DNA of 32,492 bases, from positions 1-32,492 of the forward strand of contig JACQZS010000247.1 of NCBI GenBank assembly GCA_016213725.1, read 5' to 3'. Origin of the DNA: Acidobacteriota bacterium. Lineage in GTDB: Bacteria; Acidobacteriota; Terriglobia; Bryobacterales; Bryobacteraceae. Position 1 is the first letter of the stretch, and every line of letters starts with the position of its first letter. Positions 15,478-24,540 of the stretch are shown here, one piece after another. The position numbers and the translations under genes were made by a program. The notes beneath the pieces were generated by a model, which was not told the DNA's origin, ran no database searches, and worked only from the letters and a program-made list of their open reading frames with translations.

Positions 15478-16056
15478 CTAGCAGCCGCCGGTGGTGCCCT
15501 TCTCCGTCTCCATGAAGTAGTACGCCATCATGTGACACACGATCATGTGGCCGTCCTCGATGCGGCCCATGTGCGGATCGGAGATATTCACCTCCAGCTT
15601 GGACAAACGGCCCAACTGGCCGCCATCTCTGCCTGTGAGGCCGATCGTCTTCACGCCTGCCTGGTTGGCATACTCCGCCGCACGCAGAACGTTCGGTGAA
15701 TTGCCGCTGCCGCTGATACAAATCAGCACATCGCCCGGATTGGCCAGGTTTTTCAGCTGCTCGACAAAGACGCAATCATAGCTGACGTCATTCGAGTATG
15801 CGGTCATCGTCGGGATGTTGTCGTTGAGCGCAAAGATCCGGAAGCGGGACGGCCGGTTGTAACTGCAACCCTTTAGTACGTCACACACGAAGTGCGAAGC
15901 CGTCGCGGCGCTGCCGCCGTTCCCGCAGATAAACACCTGCCGCCCCGCGTCGCGGGCTTCTTTCAGCCAGCCTACGGCCTCGGCGACCTTTTCCACTGGA
16001 ATCTTGCCCAGCGTCTGCGCCAGCAGTTCCTGATAGTTCTTGATGAAATCGATCAT
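15478..16056 (-). CDS. SIS-domain sugar-phosphate isomerase, GmhA-like
   Basis: The 192-residue single-SIS protein resembles GmhA (sedoheptulose-7-phosphate isomerase, first step of ADP-heptose synthesis): ICGNGGSAATASHF (43-56), the phosphate-binding SGSGNS (115-120), and a C-terminal helix with two histidines. GmhA binds zinc and works through His61, Glu65, Gln172 and His180 (E. coli numbering). The matching residues here appear to be His55, Asp59, Glu167 and His175, so two of the four are conservatively changed. That may mean a related isomerase with another substrate, or the DiaA branch. Its start overlaps the ROK gene stop by four bases. It is the last gene of a three-gene operon. Confidence 0.82.
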   Translation of the reverse strand: MIDFIKNYQELLAQTLGKIPVEKVAEAVGWLKEARDAGRQVFICGNGGSAATASHFVCDVLKGCSYNRPSRFRIFALNDNIPTMTAYSNDVSYDCVFVEQLKNLANPGDVLICISGSGNSPNVLRAAEYANQAGVKTIGLTGRDGGQLGRLSKLEVNISDPHMGRIEDGHMIVCHMMAYYFMETEKGTTGGC

Positions 16057-16916
16057 TCGGTTCTTCCTTCAGCAATCAAAGCCAGTTCGTAGGCGCCCCA
16101 GAGGACGCTATCATCGCCGAGTTCGGCCGGCACCACATCCAGCCGCGCTTTCGACCAGGATGTCACCTGCCGCCGCAGTTCCGCCCGCAGCGGGACAAAG
16201 AGCGCATCCCCCGCCTTGCTCATTCCACCCCCGATGACAATGCGGGCCGGATTCAGCAGCATGACCGCAGCCTTCAGTCCCCGCGCCAAGTCAACTACGT
16301 AGTGGGCGGTGAACTCCGGGTCCCGCAACAGCTCCTCTGCGCTACGGCCGTGGTCGCGCTCCAGCCAGAGCCCGCAACACACTCGCTCAAAGCAGCCGTT
16401 CGAGCCGCATAGGCAGTCCGGGCCGTCCGGCCGGACGTTCATGTGGCCGATCTCCCCGGCGTAGGAATCCGCGCCACGGTACACCCCGTTTTCGGTCAGG
16501 ATGCCGCCCCCAATCCCGGTGGAGAGCGTCATATAGAACAGCGGCCGGTAACCCGTACCGGCACCGTGCTTGCCCTCGCCCAGCGCTCCCACATTGGCGT
16601 CGTTGTCCATCAGCACGGGCGCGCCAAACCGCTCGCCCAGCCAGGCCGGAAGATCGAAGCCCTGCCAGCCGCCCACGTGCGTGGAGAGCACTACCATCTG
16701 TGTGGCGAAATTCACCGGACCGCCGAAGCCCACGCCCACCGCCGAGTACGGCTCTATCTCGGCCCACTGTGCTCCAATTGCGGCGATCTGCGACAGCATC
16801 CAATCCCGGCCGCCCTCTCGATCGGTGGCCCGCGTCTCCCGCTGTTCCATGCGGCCGGCCCGGAACAGGGCCATGGTGAATTTCGTCCCGCCGATGTCGA
16901 TGGCGAGGTAGCTCAT
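16053..16916 (-). CDS. ROK family sugar kinase (glucokinase-like)
   Basis: The 287-residue protein has the ROK phosphate-binding opening AIDIGGTK (5-12), the catalytic Asp106 in DNDAN, LSTGIGGGI (131-139), and the ROK zinc site formed by His158 and CLCGSNGC (168-175). These kinases phosphorylate glucose, fructose, N-acetylglucosamine or N-acetylmannosamine. The open frame extends to 17045, but ATG 16916 gives the normal ROK N-terminus and overlaps the PfkB gene stop by four bases. Being locked between a PfkB kinase and a GmhA-like isomerase suggests a shared sugar pathway. Confidence 0.9.
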   Translation of the reverse strand: MSYLAIDIGGTKFTMALFRAGRMEQRETRATDREGGRDWMLSQIAAIGAQWAEIEPYSAVGVGFGGPVNFATQMVVLSTHVGGWQGFDLPAWLGERFGAPVLMDNDANVGALGEGKHGAGTGYRPLFYMTLSTGIGGGILTENGVYRGADSYAGEIGHMNVRPDGPDCLCGSNGCFERVCCGLWLERDHGRSAEELLRDPEFTAHYVVDLARGLKAAVMLLNPARIVIGGGMSKAGDALFVPLRAELRRQVTSWSKARLDVVPAELGDDSVLWGAYELALIAEGRTE

Positions 16917-17899
16917 AGGCCCAACATCCTTTCCGCCATCACCACTTCTGCTGGAGATGCAGTGCCCGTGCCCGGTTTCATGATCGTCACCGAGGTGACC
17001 AGGTGCGCGAACTTCGAAGCCTCTTCCGGACTCGCCCCGGCGCACAGCGCCAGACAGGCCCCCGCTGAAAAGCTATCGCCGGCGCCACAGATATCCACCG
17101 GATTCTCAACCTTTCGCGTCGGGATCGTGGTCTCCGAATCCGGGCGCAGAATCGTGACGCCATCTCCGCCGTGCGTCACAATCAGCATCGACGCCTGGGC
17201 GGCCTGAAACAGCCCCCGGTAGTCCCGCCGGTCCAGCCCCAATCTCTCGCAGGCCTCGCCCGCCTCCCGCTCGTTGGGCTTCAGCACGGCGCCCGGAAAC
17301 AGCTCGATGCGCATCCTCGAATCGATCCAAACGAGCGTACCCCTATGCGTCGCAGCAATCTCGCACAACGCGCTCCGCACCGCCGCGGTCACCACCCCGC
17401 CCGCGGCCGTTTCCATCTGGTCGGCAACCAGGATGCAGTCATAGGAAGCCGCGTGGCTCCGCAGCCGGGCAATCAGCTCTTCCTGCGCCTCCGGCGGCGG
17501 CGGAAACGAGAGGAAATCGATGCGGCCCAGATCCTCCACTTCCGTGTGCACGTTGAGCAGCTTGGTATACGTGAACGTCGCGCCCGGCGCATTCACCAGC
17601 AGGCTTTGATCGATGCCGCGGCTCTGCAAGGCGGCCCGCAATTCGTATCCATGGCCATCGTCGGCCACCACGCCCAGCACGCTCACGTTCCTGCACCCCA
17701 GTGCAGCCAGGTTGTTGGCGACGGTGCCGCCCGCTCCCGGCGTCACCTCCGTGCCAACCACCGCCACCCGGTCCAGATTCGTTTCGCGCGAAGGCTCAGC
17801 CAGCCGCGGATCATATCTGCACCAGCGGTCCAGACAGATGTCCCCGATCACCAGCACTTTAATCTCGGGGATTTTGGCGAGGATTTCAGCGGTTGTCAC
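16913..17899 (-). CDS. PfkB family carbohydrate kinase, HldE/RfaE kinase-domain-like
   Basis: This 328-residue ribokinase-fold protein opens with VLVIGDICLDRW, as in the kinase half of HldE, which phosphorylates heptose-7-phosphate at C1. It has the GGTVANNLAALG motif and ends with the catalytic ICGAGDSFSAG, Asp275 being the base. The nucleotidyltransferase half of HldE is absent, so it would be the separate HldA form. The start is GTG 17899, preceded by a GGGAGG-rich ribosome site. It is the first gene of the PfkB-ROK-SIS operon. An HldA role fits the GmhA-like neighbour, but another sugar is possible. Confidence 0.85.
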   Translation of the reverse strand: MTTAEILAKIPEIKVLVIGDICLDRWCRYDPRLAEPSRETNLDRVAVVGTEVTPGAGGTVANNLAALGCRNVSVLGVVADDGHGYELRAALQSRGIDQSLLVNAPGATFTYTKLLNVHTEVEDLGRIDFLSFPPPPEAQEELIARLRSHAASYDCILVADQMETAAGGVVTAAVRSALCEIAATHRGTLVWIDSRMRIELFPGAVLKPNEREAGEACERLGLDRRDYRGLFQAAQASMLIVTHGGDGVTILRPDSETTIPTRKVENPVDICGAGDSFSAGACLALCAGASPEEASKFAHLVTSVTIMKPGTGTASPAEVVMAERMLGL

Positions 17900-18055
17900 T
17901 GGCCTCCCTCCCGTGCCTCTCTCTGCCCCTGCGAAATCCTGATGAGGAGGGCTCTACCCGCCTCGGGCTCAGAGGACCTATCTTGCTCAACGAAACACAA
18001 AGTCATAATCCTAACCAGTTCAACTCCGGCGGCGCGGTCACTGTCCAGTTTCAGC
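17900..18055. other. Intergenic region upstream of the PfkB-ROK-SIS operon
   Basis: These 156 bases separate the stop of the CAAX-type protease gene from the PfkB kinase start, both on the reverse strand. The region must hold the promoter of the PfkB operon. I see no confident -35/-10 pair, no terminator with a T run and no credible small gene. Confidence 0.4.
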
Positions 18056-18730
18056 CTACAGCCAATACTCCCAGTGTCCCGTCGTGACAACGTACACACA
18101 CAAACAGCCGTTTGTCACGGCGTGCGCCAAAATCACGTCGCTCAGGCGCTTCGTTTTCACCATCCACCAGTTGTACGCCACCCCCGCGGCGAATCCTACC
18201 TCCCAGTACGAGCCGTGCTCCAGTGCAAACAGAATTGCCACCAGCCAGAAACTCCTTGAATCGAAGTGGCCCAAAGGCAGCTTACGAAAATCGGGCTCAG
18301 CCAGCCAACGCAGCAGCCAGCCTCTCCAAAAAAGCTCTTCGAGCACCGGCACCAGAAGAATGGCCCGCGCACTGCGCAGCACCAGGGAAACAGGATCCAT
18401 CAGAACAGCTTCCGTCAGCGAAGTCTGCGCCACGCCCACAACCGCGTTTTGGAACAGAATCGACTTTCGCCAGCCCGGAATCAAAAGGTCCGGCGCGATC
18501 CAGATGGCGAACACCGCCACTCCGACCAGAACACTCATCAGCGGACTTGCCGGCCGGAACTCCAGCTCATTTCGACTCCAGGCAACAATGGCAGCCGCCG
18601 GCACTGCGAACCAGAGCGCCAAGCTCAAACGGCCATCCAGCCCAAGCCGCGGCATGACGGCCAGCAACGCCAGGAACACCACGAACGGCCCAACAAAAGG
18701 TACTGCTGGATGGCGAAGGAATCGGGACAA
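18056..18730 (-). CDS. CPBP (CAAX/Rce1-type) intramembrane protease, exosortase-associated subtype
   Basis: The 224-residue protein is largely hydrophobic, with about six to eight membrane segments. It carries the glutamic intramembrane protease motifs: EELFWR (131-136), His172 in LEHGSYWEVG, and His203 with Asn207 in LAHAVTN. The overall pattern, including AGVAYNWWMVKT, resembles the CAAX-protease-related proteins found with PEP-CTERM/exosortase systems (TIGR03008). Translation appears to begin at TTG 18730, five bases after the TPR gene stop; the next internal start would cut the first membrane segment. It is the last gene of the long reverse-strand run. Its substrate is unknown. Confidence 0.85.
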   Translation of the reverse strand: MSRFLRHPAVPFVGPFVVFLALLAVMPRLGLDGRLSLALWFAVPAAAIVAWSRNELEFRPASPLMSVLVGVAVFAIWIAPDLLIPGWRKSILFQNAVVGVAQTSLTEAVLMDPVSLVLRSARAILLVPVLEELFWRGWLLRWLAEPDFRKLPLGHFDSRSFWLVAILFALEHGSYWEVGFAAGVAYNWWMVKTKRLSDVILAHAVTNGCLCVYVVTTGHWEYWL

Positions 18731-18735
18731 GGATC

Positions 18736-21069
18736 TTAACCCAATTTCGCCAGCAATTCGCGGATCTTCACTTCGTCTGCCTTCGACGGATTCAATGAGA
18801 GTGCCGTTTGCAGGCTTTGCTTGGCTGCCGACTTATTGCCCTTCTGGAACAGTGCCACCCCCAGATGATAGTGATAAGTGGGATTCCTCGGCTGCTTGCC
18901 AGTAATCTCATTGAGGATCGGCAACGCATTGTCGTTCATGTTCTTCTTGATGTAAATCCACGCCAAGGTATCGGCAATATCTTCATTCGTCGGAGCGTTC
19001 TTGCGGGCCCGCTGCGCGTAGGTGAGAGCCTGCTCCAGGTCCTTGTTGGCATCCGCATACATAAAAGCCAGGTTGTTCAGTGCAATCAGGTTGTCGGGCT
19101 GCGACTTGACTACCGTCTCATAGAGCGGCAGCGACTGGCTCTGCATGCCGAGGTTGTCCATGGTCATTGCCAGTTGAAGATTGGCTCCAGGGTCGTTGGG
19201 CGCCACCTCCTTGGCCTTCTTGAGCGCCTCCAATGCCCCATTGCCCTGTCCCTTTCGTCTCAGCACTTCACCAAGACCCAGATAGCCGTCAACCCGCTTC
19301 GGATCGGCCGCGATCATCGCCCGGTACTCCTTTTCGGAGACGTCGAGCTTCCCGGTCCTGAGCGCCGTCCGGGCCACTGCCTCGCGGAGGGTGGGCACGT
19401 TCGGAGTCTTCTTCTCCTGTTCGAGCAGCAGTGCCAGTCCTTCATCCTGCCTATTGGTCCGCAGCAGCAGTTCTGCCATAGCAAAGGTCAGCCGCAAATC
19501 GTTGGGATTGCTTTGGCGCAACTCCTTGATTCCAGCTTCTGCCTCTTTCAGCCGGTTCTCCATGAAGTCCGCCGAGGCCAGTTGGAACTTCAAGTCCGGC
19601 GAGTTCGGAGTGTCCGCCATGTACGCCGTCAGTTCACCCCGGGCCTGCCGCACATTGCCGCTGATGATCAACGCGTTCACTTTCAGCAGTCGTGCCGGCA
19701 TGTTCTTCGCATCGTATTTCAGCACTTCATCGGCGACGGAAATCGTGCGCCCAAAGTCCCGTTTGGCCAAATAGATCTGTCCAAGTCCGATTTGCGCCGC
19801 AGTCATATTGGGCTGCTTCTTCACTACCTCCAGGTACTGCACCCGGGCGGCATCCAGGTCGCCCCTGGACTGGTACGCCTTGCCAAGGTTGTAGCGGACC
19901 ACGACGTTATCCGGAGTCTTGTTCAGAAGGCTCTGGAGATCGTTGATCGCCTGCTCCGCGTCAGCCTTGTTCCCGGACATCAGTTTCAGCGAAGACCTCA
20001 TCGCCAGCGCATCCGTGCTCGAAGGGTCCTCCTTCAACGCCTGTTCGACAATGGGCAGAGCCTCTCCTTGACGCCCCTGGGCCAGTCTCACTTGCGCCAT
20101 CAGTATCCGAAAATCCGTACGCCGCGCCGCAAATTCCTCTGCCCCAACTTCCGCGGCCTTATACGCCTTGTCGAACTCCCGAACCATCAGAAAGAACCGC
20201 ACCACATCCGTACGCACGGCAGAGTCGTCTTTTCTTGAGGCCAACAGCCCGGAGAGTATCTGGTCGGCTTGGTCCTTCCTCTGCGTGCCCCAGTAGAACG
20301 CCGCCTTTTCGAGAACGTAGCGATGTACCTTGGGATTGTTCTTGATCTTCAGATCGACGATCTTTTCGGCCTCCGCCTGGTCGTTGCGCTTCAGGTAGTT
20401 CGAAACGAGAAAATTGTAGGCGGCCACAAATTCGGGTGAATCCGCGATAATACTCTTGGCGATGCTTTCGCCTTCAGCCCACTCGCCGGTCTGCGTCAAT
20501 ACCTGACACAACGCAAACCGCAACTCCGGCTGCTTCGGCTTCAGCGCGTCGGCCCGGCGAAAGTAACTAATCGCTTTGGAATACCGGTCAGGCTCCTTTT
20601 CGTCCGCGAGCACCAGGAATCCCTTCAACCGCAGCGCCTGGAACGACGATGGATTCTTCTGCTCCAACGTCTTCACCAGTTGAGTGACTTCCGGCAATAC
20701 GTTCTGGTTCTTCTGAGGATTCACCGCAAACACCAGCAGATAGATATCAGCCAGCTTGCCTGCAGCCACTTCGCTCTCCGCGGTGGGTAGGAGTTCCACC
20801 GCCCGGTTGTAAGCTGAAACCGCTTCCCTGACAGATCCCCGCTTAGCCTCTGCGTCCCCCAACTTCAAATAGGCCGTCCCGTACTTCGGGTCCTTTCGGA
20901 TGGCGTTTCTATAAAGGAGAATCGCCTCCTTTAACTTGCCTTGGGCCATATACTTATCGCCGTTCTCCACGTAACGGACCTTGGCCTTGTTGGGATCGAG
21001 GTTGCACCCAGACATCAGGAGAAGGGCCACCGCGGCGGGCAGCAATAGGAGAAGGGAGCAGCGCTTCAT
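18736..21069 (-). CDS. TPR-repeat lipoprotein
   Basis: The 777-residue protein starts with a lipoprotein signal (LLMSGC lipobox, lipid cysteine near residue 21) and is then almost entirely tetratricopeptide repeats, with units such as GKLKEAILLYRNAIRKDP and NPTYHYHLGVALFQKGN throughout. It should be anchored in a membrane facing the periplasm and act as a protein-binding scaffold. Size and layout recall the PEP-CTERM system TPR lipoprotein (PrsT), and the next gene is an exosortase-linked type of CAAX protease, but no exosortase or PEP-CTERM substrate is in the window. I chose ATG 21069 because it opens the lipoprotein signal; the frame runs open to 21150. Confidence 0.88.
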   Translation of the reverse strand: MKRCSLLLLLPAAVALLLMSGCNLDPNKAKVRYVENGDKYMAQGKLKEAILLYRNAIRKDPKYGTAYLKLGDAEAKRGSVREAVSAYNRAVELLPTAESEVAAGKLADIYLLVFAVNPQKNQNVLPEVTQLVKTLEQKNPSSFQALRLKGFLVLADEKEPDRYSKAISYFRRADALKPKQPELRFALCQVLTQTGEWAEGESIAKSIIADSPEFVAAYNFLVSNYLKRNDQAEAEKIVDLKIKNNPKVHRYVLEKAAFYWGTQRKDQADQILSGLLASRKDDSAVRTDVVRFFLMVREFDKAYKAAEVGAEEFAARRTDFRILMAQVRLAQGRQGEALPIVEQALKEDPSSTDALAMRSSLKLMSGNKADAEQAINDLQSLLNKTPDNVVVRYNLGKAYQSRGDLDAARVQYLEVVKKQPNMTAAQIGLGQIYLAKRDFGRTISVADEVLKYDAKNMPARLLKVNALIISGNVRQARGELTAYMADTPNSPDLKFQLASADFMENRLKEAEAGIKELRQSNPNDLRLTFAMAELLLRTNRQDEGLALLLEQEKKTPNVPTLREAVARTALRTGKLDVSEKEYRAMIAADPKRVDGYLGLGEVLRRKGQGNGALEALKKAKEVAPNDPGANLQLAMTMDNLGMQSQSLPLYETVVKSQPDNLIALNNLAFMYADANKDLEQALTYAQRARKNAPTNEDIADTLAWIYIKKNMNDNALPILNEITGKQPRNPTYHYHLGVALFQKGNKSAAKQSLQTALSLNPSKADEVKIRELLAKLG

Positions 21070-21202
21070 AGTCGTGTCCTCAGGCAGTTGCACTCCTCTG
21101 AGATTACATGAATCCCGGCCACAAAGGGAAACCCTCTGGACGGTGTTCATACGCCGCCTGGCAGCGGCTGCCAGATAGCTATCTTGGGCTGCCCGCCCAG
21201 CC

Positions 21203-24200
21203 CTAATCCACTGCCACAGTGGGCACGGCCGGCCCCGTCAACGGACTGCTGACCCCGCCAATCTTGATCGTCACCGGCAGAGCTGTCCCCCTGCGCCGGT
21301 ACCATGGCACGTAGACCTGAATCCGGTAGACTCCCACCAGGCCCGGCACCACGATGCTCTCTTCCACGTCCATCGCCGATTCCTTGATGGTCGGGTTGTC
21401 GAAGAACACCTGCAAAGCATCGGTGTTTCCCACCGGCGTGGCTGGCGCGGGTTGGCCCGCCGTCAACCTCATGTTCTTGATCAGGCCCAGCCCCGTCGCG
21501 AAAATCTGAACCCGCTCGTCGCGTCTGGCGGGCGAGTCCGGCGTCACGGGACTGCCATCCAAGTGATAGATCGCCGGTCGACTCGCCGCTGAGTCGAACA
21601 ACACCGCTGGCGCGTACTTGGTGAACGTCAGGTTGTAGGCCGGCGAAACGATCTTCGACTCGAAGTTCCGCACCACCAACGGGTACCTTCCCGGTGTCAG
21701 TTCCGGCGGGATCTGTCCGTTGATCTGCGTCGGGGAGGTCATTGACAGCGGCATCACCACGCTGCCTGTGTTGGTGGTGAACGTCACGCACACGCCGCCC
21801 AGGCTGGAGGCGAATGCCCCGGAGCCGATACTGGCTGCTGAGCCGAGGTTTCGCCCATAGATCGTGACCAATCCGGCCTGGCCCAAGGCGGTGGTCTGAC
21901 TCCCCAGGCTGACAACGCCATTGGTGCTGATCACCGGCCTGTCGGCCGTCGACGGGGAGAGCGGAACCACACTCAGACCGCTGGTCGTCAGAACATAGGC
22001 CGTAGTATTCCGCGCGTCCACCGCCATCAGCCGCCCGCCGAGGTTCACCCGGTTCGTTGCCACCACCGGCGCTGTCATCGATTCCAGCGCCGGATAGGTC
22101 TGCCCTTGGGTTTGGCCCGTCATCGGATTTACCAGTTCCACATAGGCCGAGGTGGTCGGCAACGCGTTGGGGGCCGTCAAAGGCGGAACGAATCGGGCAT
22201 ACATGTTATTGCTGACCGACCAGACGGCCGCGATCGGCTGTGCCACCGTCTGCCCCGGCCGGCCGCCCGGAACCGCCACGCTGGCCACAGAGCTCACCAC
22301 CGATAACGACTGGTTCAATACCGTCCCATTCACCACGAAATAGCTGCCGCCTGGCCCGGCCGTCACGGGCCCGTAGGCACCGATAATCGGCGCGCCGAAC
22401 ACCTGCCGGCCCATCACGAATTCATCGCTCAACGAATCGTACAGGTATGCCATGCCGTTGCCGGTCAGCAGGATCAGGAACTCCCCATTCGGCGTCGCCG
22501 CCATCGTGAACGGCGCCGGAACCGTGGTCGAACCGATGATCGGGCTTAAGGGCCTCGGAATCGCCTCATCATCCTGTACCTTCCACAACGTGCCGTTGCT
22601 CATGATGATCTGGAGTCCCCGCTCCGTCGCCGCGATCACCGCGGGCGTCAGGATGCCGGCCGTGGAGTTGAACGGCAGCGCGGGAAACTTGATCTTCCTC
22701 ACGACCTCGAAACTGTCCAGATCCACGAGATAAATGGATTCTCCGCCGGAGTTCGCCACCCACAGATATCCTCCGCCAGGGGCGATCGCCACGGACCTCG
22801 GCCGTTGACCCACCTTGATCGGCGGCAAAAAGGCCTTCGCCTGCATGTCGAAGACCTCAATCCGGTTCAACCCGGCATTCGCGATGTACAACCGCTGGCG
22901 GGCATTATCCACCGCCATATCCACCAGTCCATCCGCCGCCACCGGCCCGACGTCCACCGGCACGATGTCGCCCCGGGCATCGGAGTCCCGCATGTTCTGA
23001 TACACCCGGATCTGGGCGGGAATGTTCACGGCCTCCTGCGCCGTCACCGTGAAATCGTTCGGCAGCACCGTCCCCAGCGCGCGCGCGTTGGCGTTACTGT
23101 AAGTGAAAACCAAACGAGCGCCTTGCCCATCCGGCTCCACTCGCACCGCCGGCGCCACCGAAGTCGTCGGTGTCGTCACCACCGCTGCCGCCGTCGCCGT
23201 GATCCGCCCCGTACCCGGATTCTGCAGCGACAATCCCACGCTTCGGATCGGCGACGTCACGCCGCATTGGTCGTTGCCCAGAAGCACCGTCATGCGCTCG
23301 GCCATGGCCAACGGATTTTCCGGAATCCGGTTCACCGGGATGATCATGAAGCCCGAATCCGACAGACCGTACACCGTGCCGCCGTCGCTTGAGATCACCA
23401 TATTGCCCGACAGGTTTTCGGGCAGCTTCAAAGCCAGGCCCGTCAGCATGTTGTCCGGATCGTTCAGATAGAACTGGCTGACGTTGGCCCTCGCCGGAGG
23501 AGTTTGCACCGGCGCGAAGTTGAAGGCCGAATATAGAATCGTCCCATCCGGCGAGAAGACGCTTCCGCCCTGGCTCTGCTGCACGTTGAAGTTCGCTCCC
23601 GCGGGCAGTGCATGAGGCAGGTTGGACGAACTTTGCTGCGCGATCACCTGCAGCGTCTCTGCATCGAACAACCTCAGCCCTGCCATGAACTTCTTCCCGT
23701 CCGGCGCCACCGCCAGCACCGTGGAACTCTCATTCACCGTCCTGGACCGCAACACCGTTCCCGAATCCACTCCGTAAACGAACAACGCCCGTGCCGTCGC
23801 ATTCGTTGCCAGGAACCCGAAAATCATCGATCGGTCCACGGTGGCGATCAGGTTCGTCCGTGCTGCAAAAGCTACTTTCCCCGAGGGCGGCGGCAATAGT
23901 GGCGACGCGGGCGGCGGCGGCGATACCAGCACGTTCCGGATCTGGGCAGTATCCCCCTCCTCCGCATACGGATCGAACACCAGTAGCGTATTCGAAGTGT
24001 TGTTCGTCCCGGTCCCGATCGTCGTCAGCAGCACACGGTCCAGTCCTTCAATCGTCCGCCCCACCGCCACCCCTTCCGGCTTCGCCGGCAGGCTCACGCT
24101 CCGCCTCACTACTGGTTGGTTCTGGCTGATGTCCACAATGTTGAGAGACGACCCGTCAAAGCACGTCACATACAGCGTGTTCCCATCCGAACCCATCGCC

Positions 24201-24481
24201 GCGCTCATCGGCGTCGCATCCGTCGTCACCGCTGCCAGAAACCGCCGCTGGCTGGTCGAATAGACCTCCACCCGACGTTGGGTCGTATTCACCAGGTACA
24301 GCCGTCCTCGCGCTTCGTCCAAAACCAGGTCCGCGGCCCCTCCCAGGAGGTAATTCACCCCGCCTACCGTCGTCGGAGAAACCACCGTGCCGATGGTCGC
24401 GTCGCCCCTCTGCCCCTGTGCCTGGGCCCAGGCGCCCATCAGGAGCAGGATTGCCGTCGTGGAACAAAGAACCCTAAACAT
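21203..24481 (-). CDS. Secreted beta-propeller protein with Solibacter-type C-terminal domain (TIGR03437-like)
   Basis: The 1092-residue protein has a signal peptide (about residues 1-21, AQA|QG). It then has two stretches of YVTN/NHL-like propeller blades: ADLVLDEARGRLYLVNTTQ opens the first and VDMAVDNARQRLYIANAGL the second, about 480 residues later. The last 240 residues show the acidobacterial C-terminal domain, with VTIYGRNLG, QINGQIPPELTPGRYPLVV and IFATGLG. Such proteins are thought to act outside the cell or at the surface; the function is unknown. It has no PEP-CTERM or type IX sorting tail that I can see. It starts 59 bases after tolC and precedes the TPR gene by 133 bases. Confidence 0.85.
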   Translation of the reverse strand: MFRVLCSTTAILLLMGAWAQAQGQRGDATIGTVVSPTTVGGVNYLLGGAADLVLDEARGRLYLVNTTQRRVEVYSTSQRRFLAAVTTDATPMSAAMGSDGNTLYVTCFDGSSLNIVDISQNQPVVRRSVSLPAKPEGVAVGRTIEGLDRVLLTTIGTGTNNTSNTLLVFDPYAEEGDTAQIRNVLVSPPPPASPLLPPPSGKVAFAARTNLIATVDRSMIFGFLATNATARALFVYGVDSGTVLRSRTVNESSTVLAVAPDGKKFMAGLRLFDAETLQVIAQQSSSNLPHALPAGANFNVQQSQGGSVFSPDGTILYSAFNFAPVQTPPARANVSQFYLNDPDNMLTGLALKLPENLSGNMVISSDGGTVYGLSDSGFMIIPVNRIPENPLAMAERMTVLLGNDQCGVTSPIRSVGLSLQNPGTGRITATAAAVVTTPTTSVAPAVRVEPDGQGARLVFTYSNANARALGTVLPNDFTVTAQEAVNIPAQIRVYQNMRDSDARGDIVPVDVGPVAADGLVDMAVDNARQRLYIANAGLNRIEVFDMQAKAFLPPIKVGQRPRSVAIAPGGGYLWVANSGGESIYLVDLDSFEVVRKIKFPALPFNSTAGILTPAVIAATERGLQIIMSNGTLWKVQDDEAIPRPLSPIIGSTTVPAPFTMAATPNGEFLILLTGNGMAYLYDSLSDEFVMGRQVFGAPIIGAYGPVTAGPGGSYFVVNGTVLNQSLSVVSSVASVAVPGGRPGQTVAQPIAAVWSVSNNMYARFVPPLTAPNALPTTSAYVELVNPMTGQTQGQTYPALESMTAPVVATNRVNLGGRLMAVDARNTTAYVLTTSGLSVVPLSPSTADRPVISTNGVVSLGSQTTALGQAGLVTIYGRNLGSAASIGSGAFASSLGGVCVTFTTNTGSVVMPLSMTSPTQINGQIPPELTPGRYPLVVRNFESKIVSPAYNLTFTKYAPAVLFDSAASRPAIYHLDGSPVTPDSPARRDERVQIFATGLGLIKNMRLTAGQPAPATPVGNTDALQVFFDNPTIKESAMDVEESIVVPGLVGVYRIQVYVPWYRRRGTALPVTIKIGGVSSPLTGPAVPTVAVD

Positions 24482-24540
24482 GGATAAGTCTTCTAGTATA
24501 TAACCCGCTCGCCGTCATGGAGTTTCGCCTCCCCCGCCCC

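Noticed and set aside
21070..21150. N-terminal extension of the TPR gene to 21150
   Set aside because: The extra 27 residues precede a complete lipoprotein signal peptide and would block its export.
24495..24500. TATACT as a -10 element for the propeller gene
   Set aside because: It would leave a leader of only a few bases and has no -35 partner at the proper distance.
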